Assembly: GCA_963663775.1 (NCBI GenBank)
Contig: OY760624.1
Location: forward strand, 2,294,001 to 2,358,000
Source: G963663775 sp963663775
Lineage (GTDB): Bacteria > Bacillota > Clostridia > Oscillospirales > Butyricicoccaceae
Direction: 5' to 3'
DNA length: 64,000 nucleotides
A program made the translations under genes and the position numbers. This document shows positions 8,885 to 17,495 of the stretch, in pieces. How positions within the stretch are numbered: position 1 is the stretch's first letter; each line of letters opens with the position of its first letter. The notes beneath the pieces were generated by a model that ran no database searches, was not told where the DNA came from, and worked only from the letters and a program-made list of their open reading frames with translations.

Positions 8885-8938
8885 ATGAAACAACATATAA
8901 AATGACAGTCATTTCTCAAAAAACAATTCAAAAAGTGG

Positions 8939-8967
8939 TTGGCATAAGGCGCTGCAAGTTGTATAAT
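8939..8967 (+). promoter_or_regulatory. SigA-type promoter for desulfurase-thiI-cinA
   Basis: TTGGCA (8939-8944), 17-base spacer and TATAAT (8962-8967), about 40 bases before the desulfurase start and directly after a terminator. Confidence 0.8.
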
Positions 8968-9007
8968 AAAATTATATAAAACTGTAAAAAAGCAGAAAGG
9001 ACATATC

Positions 9008-10135
9008 ATGCACTATCTTGACAATTCTGCGACAACCCCTGTCTTAAAAGACGCAGCAGATATGGCACTGCGTGTGATGTGCGGTGACTTTGGAAATCCA
9101 TCTTCGCAGCATCGGTTAGGAATTGCGGCATCGGGGATTTTGAAAACCGCAAGAGAACATGTGTCAAATGCCATGGGGGTGACAGCTAGAGAGGTCATCT
9201 TCACATCCTGCGGAACGGAAAGCATCAATACTGCATTGTTTGGTGCATGCCGCAAAAATTCCCGTTTGGGAAAGCATATTATTTCCACGGAAATGGAGCA
9301 TGCCGCAACACAAAATGCGTTGAAAAAATTGCACGAAGAGGGCTTTGAAATCACGTATTTGAAGCCAGACGGCAGTGGGCATATTGATGCGAAGTGCTTT
9401 GCAGATGCACTGCGGGAGGATACCATTTTGGTCACCTGCATGTTGGTGAATAATGAAGTGGGCAGTGTGTTTCCAGTGGGGGAAATCGGGAAGCTCCTCA
9501 AGAAAAAATGCCCGAAAGCGTTTTTTCACATTGATGCGGTGCAAGGTTTTTTTCGGATTCCACTGACACCGCAAAAGTGGAATTGTGACCTAATGAGTGT
9601 CAGCGGACACAAAATTGGTGCACCAAAGGGCATTGGTGCACTGTATATGCGCCATGGTGTGAAAATACCGCCGCTACTGTATGGCGGTGGTCAAGAGTGG
9701 GGCTTTCGTCCTGGAACAGAACCCTTGCCCAACATTGCAGCGTTTGGGGAGGCGTGTCGATTGCGCAGCCAAACCGTTACACAGGATAGTGAACATGCAG
9801 CCAAGCTTGGCGCATATCTCAAGCAGCAAATTGCAGAAGCATTGCCATTTGCAGAGCAAAATGGGAAAAATGACATTCCGCATGTGCAGAATTACTCGCT
9901 TTTGGGATGTAAAAGTGAAGTAATGCTGCGTATTTTAGAAACCGAAGAGGTATATGTTTCGGCAGGCTCTGCATGTTCCAAGGGACATGAAAGCCCTGTG
10001 CTGCGTGCCATGCAGCTTTCGCAAAAGCGCATTGACAGCGCCCTGCGTATTTCGCTTGCACCATGGAATACCCAAGAAGACATAGATGCATTTATCAAAG
10101 CGGCACAAAAGGGTGCGGCGATATTAAGGAGATAG
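9008..10135 (+). CDS. Cysteine desulfurase (NifS/IscS family)
   Basis: A PLP enzyme that takes sulfur from cysteine as an enzyme-bound persulfide. The 375-residue product begins 'MHYLDNSATTPVL'. The PLP lysine is K202 in 'SVSGHKIGAPKGIG', and the persulfide cysteine is probably C323 in 'SAGSACSKGHESP'. It lies one base before thiI, the arrangement seen for B. subtilis NifZ-ThiI, where a dedicated desulfurase supplies sulfur for 4-thiouridine. That is the most likely role here (context inference); general Fe-S supply is an alternative, but no IscU-like scaffold is adjacent. Confidence 0.92.
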   Translation: MHYLDNSATTPVLKDAADMALRVMCGDFGNPSSQHRLGIAASGILKTAREHVSNAMGVTAREVIFTSCGTESINTALFGACRKNSRLGKHIISTEMEHAATQNALKKLHEEGFEITYLKPDGSGHIDAKCFADALREDTILVTCMLVNNEVGSVFPVGEIGKLLKKKCPKAFFHIDAVQGFFRIPLTPQKWNCDLMSVSGHKIGAPKGIGALYMRHGVKIPPLLYGGGQEWGFRPGTEPLPNIAAFGEACRLRSQTVTQDSEHAAKLGAYLKQQIAEALPFAEQNGKNDIPHVQNYSLLGCKSEVMLRILETEEVYVSAGSACSKGHESPVLRAMQLSQKRIDSALRISLAPWNTQEDIDAFIKAAQKGAAILRR

Positions 10136-10136
10136 T

Positions 10137-11300
10137 ATGAAAGAAGTTTTACTGCTGAAGTGTGGCGAATTGGTTCTAAAGGGTCTGAATCGACGAAAGT
10201 TTGAAGACCGTTTGCTGGCAAATGTGCGTCGGCGCATCAAAGCGGTTTCGGATTGTAAAATTGAAATCCAGCAATCCATTATTTATGTTTGGATTCCGGA
10301 AGAAGTGGATGGAGATTTGGTGCTAAATGCGGTACGTCCTGTGTTTGGCATTGCAACCATTTGTCGGGCAGCCGTGTGCGAAAAAACCTTGGAAGGTCTG
10401 CAAAAAACAGCAGAATCCTATCTTGCAGAGCAGTTGGAAAGCGTAAAATCGTTTAAAGTGGAAACCAAAAGAGGCGACAAAAAATTCCCGATGACATCGA
10501 TTCAGGTTTCACAACATTTGGGTGGTGAGCTTTCCGATAAATACCAATTGAAGCCGGATATGCACACGCCAGAACTGACGATATTTGCAGAAATTCGTGC
10601 AGAACATGCGTTTATCCACGCAGGTCCGATGCAAGGAGAAGGTGGCATGCCGGTCGGCACAAATGGGCGTGCAGCAATGCTGCTGTCCGGTGGCATCGAT
10701 TCCCCAGTTGCAGGCTATATGATGTCGAAGCGTGGGTTGGAAATGGTTGCAGTACATTTTTTCAGCTATCCGTATACATCGGAGCGTGCGAAGGAAAAAG
10801 TAATTGAATTGGGCAATATTTTAACTGGTTATACGGGACGGATGCCGTTGCTCATCGTACCTTTTACGAGAATTCAAGAGGAGATTCGGGCACATTGCCA
10901 TGAAGAACTGTTTACGTTGGTGATGCGCCGTTTTATGATGCGCATTGCAGAGCGGTTGGCATTGCAGTATGACTGCGGAGCGTTGGTGACAGGTGAGAGC
11001 CTTGGACAGGTTGCCAGCCAGACCATGCCGGCAATGGCAGTGACGGGAGCAGTCTGTGAATTGCCGGTGTTTCGTCCTGTGATTGGCATGGATAAGGAAG
11101 AGATTGTGCGCGTTGCACGTCGTATTGATACCTTTGAAACCTCTATTTTGCCATATGAGGATTGTTGTACGGTATTTACGCCCAAGCATCCAAACACGAA
11201 GCCTAAAATGCACAAAATCCTGCAAGCAGAATCTCATTTGGATGTAGAGGCACTCGTGGAAGAGGCAGTGCAAAAGACAGAACAAATGCTGCTGGGATAA
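10137..11300 (+). CDS. thiI: tRNA 4-thiouridine synthase ThiI
   Basis: ThiI adenylates U8 of tRNA and transfers sulfur to form s4U. The 387 residues comprise an N-terminal ferredoxin-like/THUMP region (about 1-165) and a PP-loop domain with 'LLSGGIDSPVAGYM' (about 182-195). The C-terminal 'YEDCCTVFTPKHP' is characteristic. The rhodanese domain of the E. coli enzyme is missing, so sulfur must come directly from a desulfurase, consistent with the gene immediately upstream. The gene is the second member of the promoter 8939 unit and is followed by cinA. Confidence 0.96.
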   Translation: MKEVLLLKCGELVLKGLNRRKFEDRLLANVRRRIKAVSDCKIEIQQSIIYVWIPEEVDGDLVLNAVRPVFGIATICRAAVCEKTLEGLQKTAESYLAEQLESVKSFKVETKRGDKKFPMTSIQVSQHLGGELSDKYQLKPDMHTPELTIFAEIRAEHAFIHAGPMQGEGGMPVGTNGRAAMLLSGGIDSPVAGYMMSKRGLEMVAVHFFSYPYTSERAKEKVIELGNILTGYTGRMPLLIVPFTRIQEEIRAHCHEELFTLVMRRFMMRIAERLALQYDCGALVTGESLGQVASQTMPAMAVTGAVCELPVFRPVIGMDKEEIVRVARRIDTFETSILPYEDCCTVFTPKHPNTKPKMHKILQAESHLDVEALVEEAVQKTEQMLLG

Positions 11301-11337
11301 CGCAGAGAATGTAAAAAATTAGAATAGGGGAAGCACT

Positions 11338-12588
11338 ATGAATGCAGAATTGATTGCAGTTGGCACAGAAATTTTACTAGGAGATATTGTTAATACAGAT
11401 GCACAAATGATTTCGCAGGGGTTAAGCGAGTTGGGCATCAATGTCTATTATCAAACCGTTGTGGGCGATAATCCAGAGCGACTGCGTCAGGTGGTTGAGA
11501 TGGCAAAGCAACGGGCGGATATTATCATCACCACCGGTGGACTGGGTCCCACGTTGGATGACTTGACCAAAGAAACGCTTGCCAATGTCTTTGGCAAGAA
11601 AATGGAGCTGCATCAAGAGTCACTTGACCGCATTGTATCGTTTTTCAATCGAATCGGAAAGCATATGACACCGAACAATGAAAAACAGGCGTGGCTGCCA
11701 GAAGGATGTACGGTGTTTGTGAACCAGTGGGGTACTGCGCCAGGGTGTGCGTTTGAGGCAGATGGCAAGCATGTGCTGATGCTCCCAGGACCTCCGCGTG
11801 AGTGCAATCCTATGTGGAAAGAGTGCGCAATGCCCTATTTATATCCGCTGGCGGGCGGCTGTATTGTGTCGCACAATGTGCGTGTGATTGGCATGGGCGA
11901 ATCCCAGATGGAAGCAACGCTGCATGATATGATGGAGCGCATGACCAACCCCACCATTGCGCCATATGCCAAAACATCGGAATGCTTTGCACGCATTACA
12001 GCAAAAGCAGAAACCGTTGAGGCAGCAGAAGCACTGCTAAAGCCTGTGGTGGAGGAGGTTTGTGACATTTTGGGGGACGATGTCTATGGCGTTGATGTTG
12101 ATTCCTTGGAGCAGGTAGTCGGTGATTTGCTGCGCCAGCAGAATTTGACCCTTTCCGTTGCAGAAAGCTGCACCGGTGGCTTGTTGTCAAAGCGCATTAC
12201 GGACATTGCAGGCAGCTCAGACTACTATAAGGGCGGCGTTTGTGCCTATTCAAACGAAGTGAAAATGCACGTGTTGTCGGTATCGGAAGATACCTTGACA
12301 CGCTTTGGTGCAGTGTCCGCAGAAACGGCAGAAGCGCTGGCACGTGGGGTGGCAAAAACACTGAACACGGATATTGGCATCGGCATTACAGGTGTTGCAG
12401 GTCCAGACGGCGGAACAGAGGAAAAGCCGGTGGGTTTGGTGTATCTCTCTGTGTATTTTAAGGGAACCTGCACAACCCGCAAAACCAATGCAAGCTTTGG
12501 GCGGGATCGTGTGCGGTATCAAGCGACTTCTAATGCACTGGATATGGTGCGCCGTTTGATTGCGCTGCCGCAGTCTGATGAATCATAA
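11338..12588 (+). CDS. cinA: CinA: competence/damage-inducible protein, nicotinamide-nucleotide amidase family
   Basis: Two domains in 416 residues: an N-terminal molybdopterin-binding-like domain (about 1-170; 'ELIAVGTEILLGDIVNTDAQ', 'ITTGGLGPTLDDLTKE') acting as an ADP-ribose pyrophosphatase-type unit, and a C-terminal CinA domain (about 255-410; 'SVAESCTGGLLSKRITDI', 'GITGVAGPDGGTEEKPVG') that deamidates nicotinamide mononucleotide in characterised homologues. A role in NAD recycling is therefore likely. In competence species it is induced with recA; no DNA-uptake genes are nearby. A strong terminator follows. Confidence 0.95.
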   Translation: MNAELIAVGTEILLGDIVNTDAQMISQGLSELGINVYYQTVVGDNPERLRQVVEMAKQRADIIITTGGLGPTLDDLTKETLANVFGKKMELHQESLDRIVSFFNRIGKHMTPNNEKQAWLPEGCTVFVNQWGTAPGCAFEADGKHVLMLPGPPRECNPMWKECAMPYLYPLAGGCIVSHNVRVIGMGESQMEATLHDMMERMTNPTIAPYAKTSECFARITAKAETVEAAEALLKPVVEEVCDILGDDVYGVDVDSLEQVVGDLLRQQNLTLSVAESCTGGLLSKRITDIAGSSDYYKGGVCAYSNEVKMHVLSVSEDTLTRFGAVSAETAEALARGVAKTLNTDIGIGITGVAGPDGGTEEKPVGLVYLSVYFKGTCTTRKTNASFGRDRVRYQATSNALDMVRRLIALPQSDES

Positions 12589-12599
12589 ATGAATCGATA

Positions 12600-12637
12600 A
12601 AAAGTCTGGTAAATTATAAAATTACTGGACTTTTTTT
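12600..12637 (+). terminator. Intrinsic terminator after cinA
   Basis: AAAAGTCTGGTAA (12600-12612) pairs over 13 positions (two wobbles) with TTACTGGACTTTT, followed by further Ts. It lies 11 bases after the cinA stop. Confidence 0.9.
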
Positions 12638-12654
12638 CATAAATGCTATATAAT
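12626..12654 (+). promoter_or_regulatory. Candidate promoter of the glycogen operon
   Basis: TATAAT (12649-12654) has TGGACT (12626-12631) 17 bases upstream; the -35 lies in the terminator's 3' arm. A weaker alternative is TTGCAA (12681-12686) with CAAAAT (12703-12708). Two copies of TACGAACA (12712-12719, 12732-12739) follow, 20 bases apart. Confidence 0.5.
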
Positions 12655-12782
12655 ATTGCTAGTAATATTTATGTAAGCACTTGCAAAACTGTGCGATAAT
12701 TACAAAATAAGTACGAACAGTAACGAAGCAATACGAACATAGTAGAAAAATGGTGTTTCGTATCGGTAAGGGAGATGGAACC

Positions 12783-14966
12783 ATGGTGTTAGAAGCAAAA
12801 AAAATGTCAAGGCAAGAACACGAAAAATTATTCTTCTCCGGACGAGATTGTCGCGCATACGAATTTATGGGAGCGCATGCAGAAACACAGAATTCTGCAC
12901 AAGGCGTTCGTTTCTGTGTGTATGCGCCAGAGGCAGTTCGTGTTTCTGTCATTGGTTCCTTTAATGCGTGGAATCGTGAAGCTGGAGAGATGACGGTCAG
13001 TAAAAATGGTATTTGGGAGTTGCTTGTGCCGGGCGTGAATCCATATGACCCCTATAAATACAGCATTGAAACATTTCGAGGCGATGTAATTGATAAGGCA
13101 GACCCCTACGCAGTGCATGCAGAAACACGTCCTGCGAATGCTTCAAAATACTATGATTTGGATGGATATGAATGGGAAGACAGCAGTTGGCTGGCCCATC
13201 GGCAACTCCATTTGCCATATGAAAATCCAGTCAATATTTATGAAATGCACTTTGGTTCTTGGAAAATCAAGGACGATGGAAATTTTTATTCGTATCGTGA
13301 AATGGCAGAATTGCTGATACCGTATGTCAAAGAAATGGGCTATACCCATATTGAAGTGATGCCTTTGACGGAGTATCCATTTGACGGGTCGTGGGGGTAT
13401 CAGGTCACAGGATACTTTGCGGCAACATCACGCTACGGTACCCCGCATGATTTGCAATATTTCATTGACAAATGTCATCAGGCAGGTTTGGGTGTTATCA
13501 TGGACTGGGTGCCTGCGCACTTTCCAAAAGATGGACATGGCTTAATCGAATTTGACGGTTCATATCTTTACGAATATGAAGACCCCAATAAGATGGAGCA
13601 CAAAGAGTGGGGCACAAGAGTTTTTGACTACGGGAAGCCTGCGGCGCGTAATTTGCTGTTGAGTTCGGCAATGTTCTGGATTGAAAAATTCCACATGGAT
13701 GGACTTCGTGTAGATGCGGTGGCATCTATGCTGTATTTGGACTACAATCGGCAGGGACAGTCTTGGACACCTAATATGCATGGTGGTCGAGAAAATCTGG
13801 AAGCAGTGGATTTTTTGCGCTTGCTCAATGAAAGCATCTTATCTGCCCATTCGGACGTCATGATGATTGCAGAGGAATCGACTGCGTGGCCAATGGTCAC
13901 AAAACCTGGCTATGATGGCGGCTTGGGATTCAACTTCAAATGGAATATGGGCTGGATGAACGATATGCTATGCTATTGTGAGGCAAATCCGTTTTTCCGC
14001 AAGGATATGCATGATAAAATCACATTTTCTTTTATGTATGCGTTTTCTGAAAACTATGTTCTGCCGCTTTCGCATGATGAAGTGGTACATGGAAAGCATT
14101 CCCTGATTGATAAAATGCCGGGCGAATATGCGGAGAAATTCGCAGGTCTGCGTGCATTGTACGGATATATGTATGCGCATCCAGGCAAAAAAATGCTGTT
14201 TATGGGCGGAGAATTCGGACAATTTGCCGAATGGGCATATCAGCAGGGGCTTGACTGGGGGTTGCTGGATTATGATGCACATCAGCAGTTAAAGCACTAT
14301 GTGCGTACGTTGAATCATGTATATCTAGAGCAAAAACCGCTGTGGGAAAACGATATGGATTGGCAAGGATTTCAGTGGATTGACCATGAAGATAACCACA
14401 ACAATGTGATTACCTTCCGCCGTATTGCAAAAGATGGTTCAGATATTGTGGTCATTGTGAACTTTGCACCGATATATCATGAAAAGTACCGCATTGGCGT
14501 GCCAAAAGAAGGGCGGTATCAGGAAATTTTCAATTCCGATGACAAGGTATTCGGCGGAACAGGCGTACATAATCCCATCTTAAAAACCGAGAAAACCGCA
14601 TATCATGGGCAAGAGCACTCGGTTGAAATGGCATTGCCGCCGATGAGCACGGTATATCTGGTGGGCAAGCCAAAACGGCAGCCACGGAGCAAAGCAGCAG
14701 TGGAAACGGCTGCCAAAAAGGCAGTCACAAAGCCAACGCGGAAGCGTAAAAGTTCCACTGCAGTGGCAAAGACCACCACAAAAGCAGTGACAAAGCCATC
14801 GAGCAAGACCGTGGCAAAAGCCACCGATAAAACAGTTGCAAAAACCGCTGGTCGAACCGTGGCGAAAACGACAACCAAAGCGGTGGCGAAAACCACAGAT
14901 AAAACCGTTGCAAAGACAAGGACAAAGGCAGTTTCCAAAGTGGTTTCCAAGCCGGAAAATAGCTGA
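12783..14966 (+). CDS. glgB: 1,4-alpha-glucan branching enzyme with a lysine-rich histone H1-like C-terminal repeat tail
   Basis: Forms alpha-1,6 branches in glycogen. The enzyme body (about 1-627) has a CBM48 domain ('VRFCVYAPEAVRVSVIGSFN') and a GH13 barrel with catalytic D311 ('GLRVDAVASM'), E364 ('IAEESTAW') and D432 ('SHDEVVHG'). The spacings 53 and 68 equal those of E. coli GlgB (405/458/526). Residues 628-727 are a Lys/Thr/Ala/Val-rich tail containing eight octapeptides of the form K-T-V-A-K-T-x-x, encoded from 14757 to 14948. Such tails resemble histone H1 or AlgP and are not part of the standard family. The ATG at 12783 has GGGAG 8 bases upstream; an in-frame ATG at 12750 lacks one. 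First gene of the glycogen operon. Confidence 0.95.
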   Translation: MVLEAKKMSRQEHEKLFFSGRDCRAYEFMGAHAETQNSAQGVRFCVYAPEAVRVSVIGSFNAWNREAGEMTVSKNGIWELLVPGVNPYDPYKYSIETFRGDVIDKADPYAVHAETRPANASKYYDLDGYEWEDSSWLAHRQLHLPYENPVNIYEMHFGSWKIKDDGNFYSYREMAELLIPYVKEMGYTHIEVMPLTEYPFDGSWGYQVTGYFAATSRYGTPHDLQYFIDKCHQAGLGVIMDWVPAHFPKDGHGLIEFDGSYLYEYEDPNKMEHKEWGTRVFDYGKPAARNLLLSSAMFWIEKFHMDGLRVDAVASMLYLDYNRQGQSWTPNMHGGRENLEAVDFLRLLNESILSAHSDVMMIAEESTAWPMVTKPGYDGGLGFNFKWNMGWMNDMLCYCEANPFFRKDMHDKITFSFMYAFSENYVLPLSHDEVVHGKHSLIDKMPGEYAEKFAGLRALYGYMYAHPGKKMLFMGGEFGQFAEWAYQQGLDWGLLDYDAHQQLKHYVRTLNHVYLEQKPLWENDMDWQGFQWIDHEDNHNNVITFRRIAKDGSDIVVIVNFAPIYHEKYRIGVPKEGRYQEIFNSDDKVFGGTGVHNPILKTEKTAYHGQEHSVEMALPPMSTVYLVGKPKRQPRSKAAVETAAKKAVTKPTRKRKSSTAVAKTTTKAVTKPSSKTVAKATDKTVAKTAGRTVAKTTTKAVAKTTDKTVAKTRTKAVSKVVSKPENS
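14757..14948 (+). repeat. Eight degenerate 24-bp tandem repeats encoding the glgB octapeptide tail
   Basis: Read in frame, the octads are TAVAKTTT, KAVTKPSS, KTVAKATD, KTVAKTAG, RTVAKTTT, KAVAKTTD, KTVAKTRT and KAVSKVVS, followed by KPENS and stop. Position 1 is nearly always K or R, position 3 V, position 5 K. Codons vary (AAA/AAG, GCA/GCG, GTG/GTT), so the array is old enough to have drifted at DNA level while keeping the protein pattern. Confidence 0.9.
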
Positions 14967-15038
14967 TATATAGCAAACAGACAATACTATAACGAAAGCG
15001 TGGAGAAAACAGTGATAAATCAGAATGGAGATTTTGTT

Positions 15039-16250
15039 ATGTATCGAAAGAAAGAATGCGTTGCAATGCTTTTGGCGGGCGGACAAGGCAGCCGTCTATA
15101 TGTATTGACTACCAATGTTGCAAAACCAGCGGTGCCATTCGGCGGTAAATATCGCATCATTGATTTTCCGCTATCCAATTGCGTGAACTCCGGCATTGAT
15201 ACCGTTGGTGTTTTGACACAATATGAACCGCTGACGCTGAATTCTTACGTAGGCAGCGGACAGCCGTGGGATTTGGACCGTTTGTATGGCGGAGTGTATG
15301 TACTGCCCCCCTATCAAAAGGGAAAAAATTCCGAATGGTACAAAGGCACGGCAAATGCGATTTATCAAAATATCAACTTTTTGGATGAGTATGACCCGGA
15401 TTATGTGGTTATCCTTTCTGGTGACCATATTTATAAGATGGATTACTCAAAGATGATAGCGGCGCATAAAGAGAAAAAGGCGGATGCAACCATTGCCGTC
15501 ATTGATGTGCCGATTGAAGAAGCCTCTCGTTTTGGTATCATGAACTGCGATGAAAATGATACCATCATTGAGTTTGAAGAAAAGCCAAAGCAGCCAAAAT
15601 CGACCTTAGCATCCATGGGTATTTATGTATTTACATGGAAAAAACTCAAGAAATATCTCATTGATGATGAAGAAAAACAGGTTTCTTCGCACGATTTTGG
15701 CAAAGACATCATTCCGTCAATGCTAGCAGAAGGACAAAAAATGATTGCCTATCGCTTCGATGGTTATTGGAAAGACGTGGGCACCATTGAAAGCCTATGG
15801 GAAGCAAACATGGATTTACTGTCGACGAAATCTGGCTTGAATCTGGATGATGATGATTGGAAAATTTATGGAAAAAACACGGGAGCACCTCCGCATTTTG
15901 CCAGCACGGACAGTGTCATTCGACACTCGTTGGTGAGTGAAGGTTGTGAAATTGATGGTGAAATTGCAGGGTCTGTGCTGTTTTCAGATGTTACGGTTGG
16001 ACGTGGCGCACAAGTAGAATATTCTGTGCTGATGCCCGGCGTGATTGTAGAAGAAGGTGCGGTGGTACGCTATTCCATTGTGGCAGAGAATGCAGTTATC
16101 GCAGCAGGGGCACAGGTCGGTCAAAGTCCGGCAGATGGTGACATTGAAAATTGGGGTGTTGCTGTTGTGGCAGCGAATGTGCGTGTTGGCAGAGGAGCCA
16201 AGCTGGCAGCGAAAGAAATGGCAGGAGAGGATCTGCCGGATAAGATTTAA
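15039..16250 (+). CDS. glgC: Glucose-1-phosphate adenylyltransferase, catalytic subunit
   Basis: Makes ADP-glucose from ATP and glucose-1-phosphate, the committed step of glycogen synthesis. The 403-residue protein has the nucleotide-binding 'LLAGGQGSRL' at about 10-19, 'KPAVPFGGKYRIIDFPLSN' just after, and 'ILSGDHIYKMDY'. The C-terminal third is a left-handed beta-helix (hexad-like 'GCEIDGEIAGSVLFSDVTVG'). The ATG at 15039 has GGAG at 15027-15030 with 8-base spacing; the longer GTG frame from 15000 has none. It is followed after 15 bases by glgD, and the two probably form a heterotetramer as shown for Bacillus GlgCD. Confidence 0.96.
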   Translation: MYRKKECVAMLLAGGQGSRLYVLTTNVAKPAVPFGGKYRIIDFPLSNCVNSGIDTVGVLTQYEPLTLNSYVGSGQPWDLDRLYGGVYVLPPYQKGKNSEWYKGTANAIYQNINFLDEYDPDYVVILSGDHIYKMDYSKMIAAHKEKKADATIAVIDVPIEEASRFGIMNCDENDTIIEFEEKPKQPKSTLASMGIYVFTWKKLKKYLIDDEEKQVSSHDFGKDIIPSMLAEGQKMIAYRFDGYWKDVGTIESLWEANMDLLSTKSGLNLDDDDWKIYGKNTGAPPHFASTDSVIRHSLVSEGCEIDGEIAGSVLFSDVTVGRGAQVEYSVLMPGVIVEEGAVVRYSIVAENAVIAAGAQVGQSPADGDIENWGVAVVAANVRVGRGAKLAAKEMAGEDLPDKI

Positions 16251-16265
16251 AGGAGAGCAGTCACC

Positions 16266-17393
16266 ATGAAAAATGTTTTAGGCATCATTATAGCATTTGA
16301 TAATGATAATGACCTTCGCGAGCTCACCGACCATCGTACTGTTGCGGCGGTTCCATTCAGCAGTCGGTATCGTATTGTGGATTTTATGCTGTCGAATATG
16401 GTGAACTCCGGAATTTACCGTGTAGGTGTTCTGATGCGTGACCGCTATCAATCGCTTATCGACCATATTGGGAATGCAAAAGATTGGGATTTGTCACGTA
16501 AAAACAGCGGCGTTACCATTTTACCGCCTTATTCGTTCTCTAGAAGGTCTTCTCCGCTGGTCAATGGCGAATATCGCGGAAAAATTGACGCTTTGGCAGG
16601 AGCAGTAGATTATTTACAGAAAAATCGTTCGGATTATGTTGTGATTGCAGACGGGGACATTGTGGCAAATATTCCACTGGACGAAGTGGTGCAGGCACAT
16701 GAGGAAAACGGTAGCAACGTGACAGTTGTTTGCACAAAACGCACCAAAGAAAGCCCATTTACAACGCATGTGGACATCAATCGAAAAAAAGAAATTGTGG
16801 ATGTGCGTGTGGGTGACAACTGCGATGGAAAATGCAAACATATTGCACTGGGCGTTTATGTGATGAAACGAGAATATCTCATTCACATGATTGCGGAGTG
16901 TGTTACACATAATGCCATTCATTTTGAACGTGAATTTTTACAGCGTGCGCTGAAAGATGGTCCTTTGGGCATGTATCTTTTCAGCAATTATGCGGTAAAA
17001 ATTGAAGATACAAAGGATTTTTATCAAGCAAATATGGATATGTTGGAAAAAGAAACGAGAGATGAACTGTTTCTGCGAAATCGACCGATTCATACCAAAA
17101 TTTATGATGAATCCCCTGCGTATTATGGCGATGAAGCCGAGGTGTCAGACTGCTTGATTGCGGATGGCTGCACAATTGAAGGCAGTGTGTCCAACAGCAT
17201 TCTCTTTCGGGATGTACATATCGCCAAGGACGCAAAGGTGGAAAACAGCATCATCATGCAGTCCGGCGTGATACAGTCCGGTGCTTCCTTAACCCATATC
17301 ATTACAGACCGTGGGGTGAAGGTGCGGGAAGGTCGCACCATGATGGGTCACCAAAATTATCCGGTTGTGATTGCAAAAAGTTCGGTCGTTTAA
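16266..17393 (+). CDS. glgD: Glucose-1-phosphate adenylyltransferase, GlgD-type subunit
   Basis: A 375-residue paralogue of GlgC with the same nucleotidyltransferase fold and C-terminal beta-helix, but the glycine-rich ATP loop is replaced by 'IIIAFDNDNDLRELTDHRT', so it is unlikely to be an efficient catalyst alone. In Firmicutes GlgD modulates GlgC activity and allostery in a mixed tetramer. Conserved parts kept are 'AAVPFSSRYRIVDFMLSN' and 'NSGIYRVGVL'. AGGAG precedes the ATG. Genes on both sides are glycogen genes. Confidence 0.95.
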   Translation: MKNVLGIIIAFDNDNDLRELTDHRTVAAVPFSSRYRIVDFMLSNMVNSGIYRVGVLMRDRYQSLIDHIGNAKDWDLSRKNSGVTILPPYSFSRRSSPLVNGEYRGKIDALAGAVDYLQKNRSDYVVIADGDIVANIPLDEVVQAHEENGSNVTVVCTKRTKESPFTTHVDINRKKEIVDVRVGDNCDGKCKHIALGVYVMKREYLIHMIAECVTHNAIHFEREFLQRALKDGPLGMYLFSNYAVKIEDTKDFYQANMDMLEKETRDELFLRNRPIHTKIYDESPAYYGDEAEVSDCLIADGCTIEGSVSNSILFRDVHIAKDAKVENSIIMQSGVIQSGASLTHIITDRGVKVREGRTMMGHQNYPVVIAKSSVV

Positions 17394-17495
17394 AAGAGTC
17401 TTTTGCGGCATTCAAGCTATAAAAATAGAGAGAGCAGCAAACAAGCGTGCGACAGTATTTTCGCTTGCAACCCTGTTTTAAGGAGGTTAAACACG

